NCBI RefSeq assembly: GCF_002914585.1
Contig: NZ_PDDM01000006.1
Location: 124,001 to 188,000 of the forward strand
Direction: 5' to 3'
DNA length: 64,000 nt
Origin: Pseudanabaena sp. BC1403
GTDB taxonomy: Bacteria > Cyanobacteriota > Cyanobacteriia > Pseudanabaenales > Pseudanabaenaceae
Part shown: positions 34,598-42,857 of the stretch, piece after piece
Layout: each line of letters opens with the position of its first letter
Numbering within the stretch: position 1 is the stretch's first letter
Position numbers and translations under genes: made by a program
The notes under the pieces: model-generated
Database searches by the model: none
What the model was told of the DNA's origin: nothing
The model's input: only the letters and a program-made list of their open reading frames with translations

Positions 34598-36946
34598 ATG
34601 AATGATTTATCCAAACGCATTGCGGCTTTGTCTCCAGAGCAACAGGCTTTATTAAAGCGGCGCATCAGCCAAAAGCAAGTCCAACAACCTAAGTCTTGGA
34701 CAATTCCCAAAAGAGATCTATCTAAACAGAATCATCTTGTCGTCTCCTTTGAACAACAAGGAATGTGGTTTCAACATCAATTAGGAACCACCAGTGCAGT
34801 CTCCAATAATGTTTCTATATCTCTGAAAATCACAGGGAATCTCAATGTAGATGCTCTGGAGCAAAGTATCCGAGAAATCATTCAGCGCCACGAAATTCTC
34901 CGCACAAACTACCAAACGACTACGGGAGAATTAACTCAAATTATTATCCCACCCAGAAACTGGACGCTAAGGATGATTGATCTACAAATGTACCAGATTC
35001 CCGAACGAGAAAGGGAAATCAATCGCATTGCATCCTTTCAAGCTTGTCAGCCGTTTGATCTAGCAATAGATTCATTATTGTTGCGAACAACATTAGTCCA
35101 AAGTGATGTTTGCGAATTCGTACTGATCTTAACTATCCATCACATTGCTATGGATGCTTGGTCTCTGGGCATCTTTTTTGGAGAATTGAATGTTCTGTAT
35201 GCGGCATTTTCCTCAGGTAAACCTTCTCCTCTGGAGCCTTTACCAATTCAATATGCTGATTTTGCAGTTTGGCAGCAACAGCACTTACAGGGCAAAGCAC
35301 TAGAGAATGATCTCGATTACTGGAAGCGACAATTAGCTAATTCTCCCGATTTATTATCCCTCACAAGCGATCGCCCCCGTCCTTCTATCCAATCTTTTAG
35401 GGGTAAAACCTTATCTTTTTTAATACCAAAAACGCTCGCTGAATCCCTCAAATCTCTATCCGAGCAGAATGAAGCTACTTTATTCATGATTTTATTAGCA
35501 GCTTTACAAACACTCCTATTTCGTTATACAGGACAAAATGACATTGTAGTAGGTTCGCCGATCGCTAACCGTCATCAATCAGAAATCGAAAACCTAATCG
35601 GTTGTTTTATTAATACATTAGTTCTCCGAACTGACTTATCAGGAAATCCCAGTTTCCGAAATTTACTAAAGCGAGTACGCGAAACAGTCCTAGGAGCCTT
35701 AGCTCACCAAAGCCTGCCCTTTGAAAAGTTAATAGTTGAATTTGAGCTAGGGCAGAGTTTAACCTATGCGCCATTATTTCAGGTGATGTTAATTCTCCAA
35801 AATGCTTTTTCGACAAAGAGTATTGAGTTGTCAGGACTCAAAGTTGAATATGAACGCATTAACAATCAGACATCTGATTTAGATCTAACCATGCACTTGG
35901 TGGAAGGAGATACGGGATTAATCGGGAAATTGGAATACAACACAGATTTGTTTGATGAGTCTCGAATGAATCGAATGTTAGCGCATTTTCAGACCTTGCT
36001 AGCAGCTATTGTCGAAAATCCTGATTGCACTATTTCGGCACTTCCAATCCTAACATTGACAGAACAAGAACAGTTAGCAACATGGAATCAAACAAGCTCC
36101 ATCGATTTGGCAAAGCTAATAATTCCAGAATTAGCTGGACGCGAATTGCCTATTGATAAATCAGTCCGTAAGTTTAGTACCTATATTCTCGATCCATGCT
36201 TACAACCTACTCCTATTGGTATTCCTGGAGAGCTTTATATTGGCGGTCTCGATGCCGCTATCTATAAAACTGGCGATCGCACGCTCTACTCATCAGACGG
36301 AACGATTCAGTTTTTGGGACGAATTGAGCATCAAATAAAAATACACAGATTCTATATTCAACTAGAAGATATTGAAGCTATACTGATGCAACATCCTCAA
36401 ATACAGGAAACTATTGTCATTGAGCAGATTGATCGTGCAGAGCTTGTAGATGATCAACAACTAATTGCCTATATTGTACCGATCTTGGGCTATACGCTCA
36501 ACTCTCGCAACCTCCGCCGTTTTCTAGAAAAAAGGTTGCCGAAGTATATGATTCCTACCGAGTTCATCCTATTGAAATCATTCCCTATTGATGAGAATGG
36601 AAGAGTGAATCGTCATAGTTTACCGCTAGCAGAGTCAATTAGCATTGACTTAGCCATAGATTTCATCGCACCACGCACCGCCACAGAGAGAGAAATTGCC
36701 CAGATTTTTATGAAGGTCTTGGAAATTAATCAGGTGGGTATCGATGACGACTTCTTTGAGTTAGGAGGACATTTTTTATTGGGAAACAAATTGGTAAATC
36801 GATTACTTCTAGTCTTTCAAGTTAAGATCACCATCGTCGATTTATTTCAGTCACCCACAATTGCTGGTTTAGCAGAGCGTATTGAGCAACTCCAAAACTT
36901 GACTGCTTCTGAGAGTTTTGAACTTACGCAAAATGACAGAATATAG
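34598..36946 (+). CDS. NRPS condensation protein with degenerate adenylation and carrier domains (C-A*-PCP*)
   Basis: 782 residues. The C domain (about 45-465) looks intact: HHIAMDAWSLGIFF near 181-194 keeps the catalytic second His and Asp. Directly after the C-A linker (LATWNQTSS, about 495) the adenylation domain jumps to its last third: GELYIGG, YKTGDR, FLGRIEHQIKI. Motifs A1-A5 are absent, about 330 residues of a normal A domain, without a frame break. The A10 Lys is Arg (ENGRVNR). The carrier motif reads ELGGHFLLGNKL, with Phe (codon 36773-36775) where Ser should be, so it cannot hold a phosphopantetheine arm. Only the C domain can be active, perhaps as a terminal releasing or amide-forming domain. 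A non-functional relic is the alternative. Confidence 0.88.
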   Translation: MNDLSKRIAALSPEQQALLKRRISQKQVQQPKSWTIPKRDLSKQNHLVVSFEQQGMWFQHQLGTTSAVSNNVSISLKITGNLNVDALEQSIREIIQRHEILRTNYQTTTGELTQIIIPPRNWTLRMIDLQMYQIPEREREINRIASFQACQPFDLAIDSLLLRTTLVQSDVCEFVLILTIHHIAMDAWSLGIFFGELNVLYAAFSSGKPSPLEPLPIQYADFAVWQQQHLQGKALENDLDYWKRQLANSPDLLSLTSDRPRPSIQSFRGKTLSFLIPKTLAESLKSLSEQNEATLFMILLAALQTLLFRYTGQNDIVVGSPIANRHQSEIENLIGCFINTLVLRTDLSGNPSFRNLLKRVRETVLGALAHQSLPFEKLIVEFELGQSLTYAPLFQVMLILQNAFSTKSIELSGLKVEYERINNQTSDLDLTMHLVEGDTGLIGKLEYNTDLFDESRMNRMLAHFQTLLAAIVENPDCTISALPILTLTEQEQLATWNQTSSIDLAKLIIPELAGRELPIDKSVRKFSTYILDPCLQPTPIGIPGELYIGGLDAAIYKTGDRTLYSSDGTIQFLGRIEHQIKIHRFYIQLEDIEAILMQHPQIQETIVIEQIDRAELVDDQQLIAYIVPILGYTLNSRNLRRFLEKRLPKYMIPTEFILLKSFPIDENGRVNRHSLPLAESISIDLAIDFIAPRTATEREIAQIFMKVLEINQVGIDDDFFELGGHFLLGNKLVNRLLLVFQVKITIVDLFQSPTIAGLAERIEQLQNLTASESFELTQNDRI

Positions 36947-37117
36947 AACCCATTCGATATCTTGTCCATATACTACAAGCCTTTCAGGTATCTAGGTTGT
37001 ATCGGTTTGGTTATACACCCCTCTTGTTCCTGATGATTGAGCAGTTGCTTGCAAACTATTAGAAATTTCTAGAACAGTTAGTCAGCAACCCCAACAAGAC
37101 TTTAAGCCTCAGGACAT

Positions 37118-37170
37118 AAAGCCCAAAAGAGAAAGGCGGCGCGAAGCGCCGCCTTTCTCTTTTGGGCTTT
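37118..37170. terminator. 25-bp perfect hairpin with GCGC-GAA-GCGC tip
   Basis: Arms 37118-37142 and 37146-37170 are fully complementary around GAA. It is 171 bases after the last cluster gene and TTTT follows within the tail. It is the likely transcription end of the cluster and for the opposing cupin gene. Confidence 0.85.
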
Positions 37171-37187
37171 TCAGATTGTTGATTTGT

Positions 37188-37337
37188 TAGGACTCACGCA
37201 TCTGCCCTGCAATAAATTGCGGGCTAAAAGCTTAAACCTGTTGAAACAGGTTGGTTTGAGGCTTTCTTTAGTCAGTTTTAACTGACTTGAGCTTTGAGCC
37301 AAGAACTTTAGTTCTTGGTTGATTTGCGTAAGTCCTA
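37188..37337 (-). mobile_element. Intact MITE copy 3 (inverted relative to copies 1 and 2)
   Basis: 150 bp. Ends TAGGACTCACGCA (37188-37200, one mismatch to its partner) and TGCGTAAGTCCTA (37325-37337). The flanks TTTGT at 37183-37187 and 37338-37342 are a 5-bp target duplication. The interior is the reverse complement of copy 2. Confidence 0.92.
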
Positions 37338-37357
37338 TTTGTCTTACAGTCATTGAG

Positions 37358-37675
37358 TTACATTTGCCCATGTACTGCTAGCCAAATGCAAGGTGGCTCG
37401 ATACTGGTATATTCAACACGATGCTTTGTATGCGCGGGGATGAGCAGATAGTCGCCTGCTTTTAGTTTTATCCTCATATCATCAGCATAGGATAGCTCCG
37501 CTTCGCCTTGAAGTAAAATCACCCATTCATCGGTATTTTGGTCATACCATTGTCCAGAGGTCGTAGTTTGCCCTGTAGAAATAATGCGCTCAATCTGGAT
37601 GTTTTCACCAGTAACTATTTGCTCAAATTTTTCTAGATGATTTAGGTTGTTGGGAAGTTTGAAGATGTTTGTCAT
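37358..37675 (-). CDS. Small cupin-domain protein
   Basis: 105-residue single-domain cupin. The beta-barrel motif 2 is clear in LKAGDYLLIPAHTKHRVEYT, with metal-type His residues; motif 1 is seen around GQWYDQNTDEWVILLQGEAEL, where the usual His pair is replaced by a DEW segment with one Glu. Such one-cupin proteins bind small ligands or metals and have varied roles. It converges on the siderophore cluster across a MITE; no functional link is shown. Confidence 0.82.
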   Translation of the reverse strand: MTNIFKLPNNLNHLEKFEQIVTGENIQIERIISTGQTTTSGQWYDQNTDEWVILLQGEAELSYADDMRIKLKAGDYLLIPAHTKHRVEYTSIEPPCIWLAVHGQM

Positions 37676-37857
37676 GGCTTCAATAAGTTTTACCTATTCT
37701 GAATTAAAGTTTCGATTTCTGCTAGTGGCTTAGCAATCTTTTTATTTTTTTAGGATTATCCCAGATCTTAGATTTTTGACTTCCCAAATGCTATTACAGG
37801 GTTTTACTCCCTCTTTCTATCTTCATTTTTTGGCGACTATCTTGCTTTCTATTCTCT

Positions 37858-38094
37858 TTAGACTGTCACGATAAATTTAACGGGTAGCCCTTCTTGTAGT
37901 TCTCCTTCTTGCCATTCATAGGGTTCATAGTTGTCTAAACTTGACAAGTCGCTCTCTAGCCAGTCTGTATCTTCTAGAGTGCGTGAGTTTTCAGTTTGCC
38001 AGACAAGATAGTTTAAAAAGCTAAGAACTTCTCGCAGCTTATCATCAGAAATAATTTCTAAGCGTTGTACTATCTCACTTTTAATTGTGTTCAT
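37858..38094 (-). CDS. Small antitoxin-like protein (DUF2281-like), orphan
   Basis: 78-residue acidic protein. The first half (EIVQRLEIISDDKLREVLSFLNYLVWQ) has the pattern of DUF2281-type antitoxins, where LPxxKLxEVLxFxxFL forms an N-terminal helix pair; the second half is acidic. No toxin gene sits directly beside it: downstream is the cupin gene about 180 bases away and upstream is gene-free. The family assignment is weak. Confidence 0.55.
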   Translation of the reverse strand: MNTIKSEIVQRLEIISDDKLREVLSFLNYLVWQTENSRTLEDTDWLESDLSSLDNYEPYEWQEGELQEGLPVKFIVTV

Positions 38095-38395
38095 ACTACT
38101 TTTCTCGACTCACGCTCAAGTTAGTTTTAGTTTAGCAAAACCCTAATAATAAATGCGATCACCTATTCACTAATCCATAACTAGCGATCGCCTTTTGTCA
38201 TCATCAAGCGCGATCGCTAACAGATCCTTACAGACAAAAATAATCGCCTAAAATGTCAGAATTTCAGTAGGGTAGAAATAGGCGATCGCACTTTTTTTAG
38301 TTCTCGTCAAGAGAAATTGATTTGCTAAAGATACCTTTATATCACTAATTATTGATTGTCATAATATACTTACAAATTTCTATTGATTGCTGCAA
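38095..38395. other. Gene-free stretch
   Basis: 301 bases, AT-rich with several HIP1-type GCGATCGC sites. I see no gene, RNA or clear terminator. Confidence 0.6.
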
Positions 38396-39145
38396 TTAGA
38401 AAAAGTATTTTGTATCTAACTGTGTAGCTAATCCAAATACAATTTCTTCAGTTTCATGCCAACATTCCATAACTTCATCCAATGATGGTCTATACGCATA
38501 TTTGTGAACTACTTGGTTTCGCAAAGATGAGACTTTCATCTTTTTTAATCTAATTAGTAGATCAGCTGTCTCTGCACCACTTGAATTTATGATATCTATA
38601 TCCTTTAAATTATCAGCATAGTTCTTAAATTTCTTTTCTTTTACTTCTGTATTTAAAAAAGCTAAAATCTCATTTTTTGATGTAAATTTTCTATCATTTA
38701 GATATAGCCAAAAGAACATATCTATAAGTGGTTTAAATGTTAGCCTCTCCATCTTTTTACCAATCTCGGCATAAACAACATCAAAATCTTCTTCTCTAAG
38801 AAATTTGTTTTTATAAGGATGATATAATAGTTTAATCCAAATGCTATGATTTAAAAAGCATTCTATTGCCTGAGCTAGATTTAGGATACAATACATATAC
38901 TGTTTCTGTTTTAATAGTTGACGAATCCCAAGAATTAAATACTCGTATGGCTCTCCTATTTGGTCATAGTTTATATTGAACAACTGTTCACAATAAATGC
39001 ATTGAACTGTTTTAAAGCAGATTGGATCAATTGTTTTTAGATCTGTTATACGGTTATATATATTCCATTGCTTGCAAGTTGGACAGACGGCTGCAAAGTT
39101 CTCATAGTCACACTTTCTTTCAGCTGCATAGAGATAGCGATCCAT
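38396..39145 (-). CDS. Unknown protein with N-terminal zinc ribbon and HEPN-like C-terminus
   Basis: 249 residues, unusually AT-rich and Lys/Asn/Tyr-rich with almost no HIP1 sites, unlike its neighbours. Two cysteine pairs, CPTCK near residue 21 and CIYCEQ near residue 49, form a zinc-ribbon-like unit. The body is helical, and near residue 206 it has LRNQVVHKYAY, an R-x4-H motif as in HEPN nucleases and HEPN-type toxins, followed by a helix ending in ATQLDTKYFF. This suggests an RNA-targeting or nucleotide-related protein acquired by transfer. I do not know a named family; the HEPN call rests on one motif and helical context. Confidence 0.5.
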   Translation of the reverse strand: MDRYLYAAERKCDYENFAAVCPTCKQWNIYNRITDLKTIDPICFKTVQCIYCEQLFNINYDQIGEPYEYLILGIRQLLKQKQYMYCILNLAQAIECFLNHSIWIKLLYHPYKNKFLREEDFDVVYAEIGKKMERLTFKPLIDMFFWLYLNDRKFTSKNEILAFLNTEVKEKKFKNYADNLKDIDIINSSGAETADLLIRLKKMKVSSLRNQVVHKYAYRPSLDEVMECWHETEEIVFGLATQLDTKYFF

Positions 39146-39353
39146 TTTATATACCTTCTATATATTCTGTATATAATTTATATCATTTTAATTAATGAAC
39201 ATGTATAAATTTAGCTGGTTTACAATATTCAATAACTTGTCTAGGCAGAAAAAATACCGTTAAAGAAATAGATGGTTAATAGCTCCCAAAAGCACTTTAT
39301 TTTAACAATGCTTAGAAATACGAAACTCCATAACTCATTTATACTAGAGAAAA

Positions 39354-39590
39354 GTGATAGAGAAAATGCCAGACCTACTTAAAAGAATCACCATCAGCCC
39401 CAAACAATGCAGCGGTCGTCCCTGCATTCGTGGCATGAGAATTCGCGTTTCAGACGTTCTCGACTTGTTTGTGGCAGGACTTAGTGCCGAAGAGATTTTA
39501 GAAGAAATGCCCGATCTAGAAAGAGATGACCTAAAAGCAGCAATAGCGTATGCATCTCGTAAACTTAATCATCCTGTATTAGTCGCATGA
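39354..39590 (+). CDS. DUF433 antitoxin-type protein
   Basis: 78 residues with the complete DUF433 pattern: RITISPKQCSGRPCIRGMRI, then VSDVLDLFVAGLSAEEILEEMPDL and DDLKAAIAYASRK. DUF433 proteins are usual partners of DUF5615 PIN-like toxins. The stop (TGA) overlaps the ATG of a truncated toxin reading frame by four bases, the normal layout for the pair. The frame is taken from 39354; an internal ATG at MPDLLK, four codons in, is equally plausible as the start. Confidence 0.85.
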   Translation: MIEKMPDLLKRITISPKQCSGRPCIRGMRIRVSDVLDLFVAGLSAEEILEEMPDLERDDLKAAIAYASRKLNHPVLVA

Positions 39591-39664
39591 CCATCTGGAT
39601 TGATGCCCATTTATCACCAGCGATCGCCCCTTGGCTCTCTAGAACCTTTAACATAGCTATCTAG
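39587..39664 (+). pseudogene. Truncated DUF5615 PIN-like toxin remnant
   Basis: Starts ATG inside the antitoxin stop and reads MTIWIDAHLSPAIAPWLS, the characteristic N-terminus of DUF5615 toxins, then stops after 25 codons. The usual length is about 110 residues. No continuation is seen downstream before the Sir2 gene. Confidence 0.75.
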
Positions 39665-39789
39665 TCTTTTACTGAAGTGATTTAACCATAATTGGCTTAA
39701 CTTTCTAGTTTATTGGTGAAGCGAACTTGTCTAGTTTGGGAATGTTATTGATAAACCTGTAACTCAATATAGATAATGCAAGCTATTTC

Positions 39790-40524
39790 ATGAAAGCCAT
39801 AAACTTTTCTCATTATCGCAAAATTGTTGTTTTAACTGGCGCTGGAGTATCTGTTGCTTCGGGAATTCGACCTTTTCGAGGTAAAGGAGGATTATGGAAT
39901 GAAATTAATCCAATTGAATATGCAGATAGTTCTTTACTTAAAACCAATCCAAGAGCAATCTGGCAACTAGATGGAGCCTTGAGAAAGCAATTAGCAACAG
40001 CACAACCCAATGTCGCTCACATTAAGCTGGCACAGTTTGAAGCTAAATTGTCTCCAGATAAGCAATTCACGCTTATTACTCAAAACATTGATGGACTACA
40101 TCAACTTGCAGGTAGCTCAAACGTTATTGAGATCCATGGTAACGTTTGTCGCACTCGATGCAGTAACCCTACCTGTAATCTGACAGCTTATTTAGACAGT
40201 AACCCTTATGATGATGTGCTACCTATTTGCCAGATTTGTAGTTCCCCACTGCGTCCAGATATAGTACTGTTTGGCGAACACCTACCAGTTAAGGAAGAGT
40301 GGTTAACGAAACGAGCCTTACGGGATTGTGACCTTTTTATCGCGATCGGTACTTCTGGAACTGTCTATCCAGCCTCTGGATTTGTCCGATCAGCCGATTA
40401 TGCTGGAGCTAGAACTATCCTGATCAACTTAGAGCCGATGGAACCTAAGAATCCTTACTTTAAAGAGGAGTATTTAGGAGCTGCTGAAGAAATTGTCCCC
40501 CTTTTGTTTGGTGCAACATCATAA
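39790..40524 (+). CDS. Sir2-family NAD-dependent protein deacylase
   Basis: 244-residue sirtuin that removes acyl groups from lysines using NAD. Motifs: LTGAGVSVASGIRPFRG near residue 16, TQNIDGLHQLAG near 97, the catalytic His in IEIHGNV near 118, zinc cysteines in the CRTRCSNPTC and CQIC pairs, and LFGEHLP followed by GTSGTVYPASGF. The FGExLP/GTSxxVYPA wording is that of the class III (SIRT5/CobB-like) group, which often prefers malonyl- or succinyl-lysine. It stands alone; no defence partner such as an Argonaute or ThsA-type domain is fused. Confidence 0.9.
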   Translation: MKAINFSHYRKIVVLTGAGVSVASGIRPFRGKGGLWNEINPIEYADSSLLKTNPRAIWQLDGALRKQLATAQPNVAHIKLAQFEAKLSPDKQFTLITQNIDGLHQLAGSSNVIEIHGNVCRTRCSNPTCNLTAYLDSNPYDDVLPICQICSSPLRPDIVLFGEHLPVKEEWLTKRALRDCDLFIAIGTSGTVYPASGFVRSADYAGARTILINLEPMEPKNPYFKEEYLGAAEEIVPLLFGATS

Positions 40525-40631
40525 ATTATGAAGAATCTATTTCCTCTTTTGAATATCTTGATCGCCCCATCCACCAAACATTGAGTTAAAGTTAAACTTA
40601 CTGCACAAAGCCCGATCGCAAATAATCACCC

Positions 40632-41621
40632 ATGAATATTACAGTCAAGCTTCGCCGCCAAACATCGCGCAATAGTGAACCCACTTATCAAACCTATCAA
40701 ATCGAAGCCGACCCCGATCGCACAACTGTACTTGATGCATTAATCAAAATTCAAGGTGAACAGGATGGCTCCATTGGCTTTCGGCGCAACTGTCGCAACG
40801 CCATTTGCGGATCTTGCTCGATGCGAATTAATGGGCGATCGGGCTTAGCTTGTCAGAAACATATCAGCGAAGTAATGAGCGATCGCGATACCGAACTGGT
40901 CATCGAACCAATGCAAAATCTACCCGTGATCAAGGACTTGATCGTAGACATGACTAAGTTTTGGGATAATCTCGCCAAAGTCGATCCCTACGTCTCCACC
41001 GCATCACGGCAAATCAGCAAAACTGAATACCTCCAAACCTCAGCCCAACGCGCCAAACTCCAAGCTGCTGCCAATTGCATTCTCTGCGGTTCCTGCTATT
41101 CCGAATGTAATGCTGCGGCTGTCAGCGATCGCTTTGTTGGCCCCCACGCCCTAGCCAAAGCATATCGAGTCATGGCAGATAATCGCGACGATCGCACTGA
41201 GGAAAGGGTAGAGAAATATAACGAATCAGGATTTGTTTGGGACTGCACGCGCTGCTATAACTGCAATGAAGTCTGTCCAGTAGAAGTACAACCTCTAGAT
41301 CGAATTTCTCAAATCAAACATGAGATCCTCGCTAATACAGATTTACCAGAATCCACCGCTCAGCGTCATCGACACGCGATGGTTGAGCTAGTCAAAGAAG
41401 ATGGATGGATCGACGAAAGTAAATTTGGGGTGCGCGTAGTTGGTGATAACTTCCGCGATATCAAAGGATTACTAAGTATTTTTCCTCTCGGTATCCGCAT
41501 GGTTTTACATGGCAAAATGCCCTATCCTTGGGAGTTTCAGAAGTCAGAAGGTGCATCTGAAGCTAAAGCTTTAATTGAGTCTATCTATTCTGCAAAAAGT
41601 AATCGTGAAAGCAAACAATAA
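40632..41621 (+). CDS. sdhB: Succinate dehydrogenase/fumarate reductase iron-sulfur subunit
   Basis: 329-residue electron-transfer subunit. The N-terminal plant-type ferredoxin domain has CRNAICGSCSMRINGRSGLAC for the [2Fe-2S] cluster (about 58-78). The C-terminal part has CILCGSCYSEC (about 153) and CTRCYNCNEVCPVEV (about 204) for the [4Fe-4S] and [3Fe-4S] clusters. No flavoprotein or membrane subunit is adjacent, as is common in cyanobacteria where sdhA and sdhB are separated. It is slightly longer than E. coli SdhB (238), with an extended C-terminus. Confidence 0.9.
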   Translation: MNITVKLRRQTSRNSEPTYQTYQIEADPDRTTVLDALIKIQGEQDGSIGFRRNCRNAICGSCSMRINGRSGLACQKHISEVMSDRDTELVIEPMQNLPVIKDLIVDMTKFWDNLAKVDPYVSTASRQISKTEYLQTSAQRAKLQAAANCILCGSCYSECNAAAVSDRFVGPHALAKAYRVMADNRDDRTEERVEKYNESGFVWDCTRCYNCNEVCPVEVQPLDRISQIKHEILANTDLPESTAQRHRHAMVELVKEDGWIDESKFGVRVVGDNFRDIKGLLSIFPLGIRMVLHGKMPYPWEFQKSEGASEAKALIESIYSAKSNRESKQ

Positions 41622-41693
41622 ATTTATCCAAACCGTGAACGGGACAACTCAAGATTGCATAATTATAGTTGTAATAATTTTTTAATCGCAATC

Positions 41694-42782
41694 ATGACGA
41701 ACCCTCTGAAACGCACTCCTCTTTATGATCTCCATGTTGCTTCTGGTGCGCGGCTAGTGGAATTTGGCGGTTGGGAGATGCCCGTGCAGTATAAAGGGCT
41801 GGTCGCAGAACATAATGCCGTGCGATCGCAGGTGGGGATGTTTGATGTGTCGCATATGGGTAAATTTGCGATCACAGGCGAAGGCGTTCTCGAAACTTTG
41901 AACAAACTTGTACCATCGAACTTAGGGCGCTTAAAAGTGGGGCAAGCGCTATATACAGTTTTACTCAATGAGCAAGCAGGAATTATTGACGATGTGATTT
42001 TTTATCGTCATGAACCTGATGGCGATCGCGAAAATTGGTCAGTAATTGTCAATGCCTCGACCACTGACAAAGACAAAGCATGGTTGCAACAGCATTTAGG
42101 CGATCGCTTGATTGATAACTCGGCTTCGCAAATCTTGATTGCCGTACAAGGTAAAACTGCGATCGTCACTATTCAAGATCTCGTGACAGCGGATTTATTG
42201 AAATTACCGCGTTTGCGATTTGGGCATACTCGCACCGATATTTTAGGAACACCCAGCTTTATTGCGCGGACGGGCTATACAGGGGAAGATGGCTGCGAAA
42301 TCATGACCGATATCGAAACGGGTAAAGCGCTTTGGCAAAAATTACTCGATCTTGGTGTTGTACCTTGTGGCTTAGGTTGCCGTGACACCTTGCGTCTGGA
42401 AGCAGGAATGCATCTCTATGGACAGGATATGAATGACACGATCACACCTCTCGAAGCCGATCTTCAGTGGATCGTGCATCTCAAAGAGAAAGGTGATTTT
42501 ATTGGGCGTGAGGTTTTAGAAGAGCAGAAACAAAATGGAGTCACCCGCAAATTAATCGGCTTAGAATTAGAAGGACGCAATATTGCCCGCCATGATTACC
42601 CAATTCGCTATGAAGGCGAAACTGTCGGCATTGTCACCAGTGGCACAATGTCCCCAACTTTGGGCAAGGCGATCGCCTTTGGCTATGTCCCATCTGAACT
42701 AGCAAAAATGGAGCAAATTCTCCAAGTCCAAATCCGCAACAATGATTTTCCTGCCAAAGTCACAAAGCGTAATTTCTTGTGA
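41694..42782 (+). CDS. gcvT: Glycine cleavage system T protein (aminomethyltransferase)
   Basis: Transfers the methylene group of glycine from lipoyl-H-protein to tetrahydrofolate. From the ATG at 41694 it has 362 residues, the family length; the frame is open to 41655 but those 13 residues lack family character. Motifs: RTPLYDLHVASGARLVEFGG, MFDVSHMGK, ARTGYTGEDGCEIM, RLEAGMHLYGQD and the C-terminal VTSGTMSPTLGKAIAFGYV. No gcvH or gcvP lies nearby and no glycine riboswitch fold is evident in the short leader. Confidence 0.94.
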   Translation: MTNPLKRTPLYDLHVASGARLVEFGGWEMPVQYKGLVAEHNAVRSQVGMFDVSHMGKFAITGEGVLETLNKLVPSNLGRLKVGQALYTVLLNEQAGIIDDVIFYRHEPDGDRENWSVIVNASTTDKDKAWLQQHLGDRLIDNSASQILIAVQGKTAIVTIQDLVTADLLKLPRLRFGHTRTDILGTPSFIARTGYTGEDGCEIMTDIETGKALWQKLLDLGVVPCGLGCRDTLRLEAGMHLYGQDMNDTITPLEADLQWIVHLKEKGDFIGREVLEEQKQNGVTRKLIGLELEGRNIARHDYPIRYEGETVGIVTSGTMSPTLGKAIAFGYVPSELAKMEQILQVQIRNNDFPAKVTKRNFL

Positions 42783-42784
42783 TC

Positions 42785-42850
42785 TTTTTATGACCCAATT
42801 TTAAGATTTGTCACGACGGTGCGACAAATCTTAAAATTGGGTCATAAAAA
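42785..42850. terminator. 28-bp-arm terminator before rpoB
   Basis: Arms 42785-42812 and 42823-42850 are perfect complements flanked by T and A runs, so it can act in both orientations. The loop ACGACGGTGC differs from the triloop style of most hairpins here. Confidence 0.85.
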
Positions 42851-42857
42851 AAATAGC

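Larger units (their letters stand above)
36947..37357. other. Gene-free stretch at the right edge of the biosynthetic cluster
   Basis: 411 bases without a credible gene. It contains the 25-bp-arm hairpin at 37118-37170 and MITE copy 3 at 37188-37337. Confidence 0.7.

Noticed and set aside
37676-37857. Toxin partner for the orphan antitoxin-like gene
   Set aside because: No frame of usable length or toxin motif is present in this gap.
39790-40524. Sir2 gene as part of an anti-phage system
   Set aside because: No fused or adjacent effector domain; motifs are those of a housekeeping deacylase. A link with the HEPN-like gene is not supported by strand or spacing.
41622-41693. Possible glycine riboswitch before gcvT
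   Set aside because: The leader is too short and lacks the conserved paired domains.
42789-42848. GC-NNN-GC triloop in the rpoB upstream terminator
   Set aside because: Its loop is ten bases and does not fit the rule; kept as an exception.
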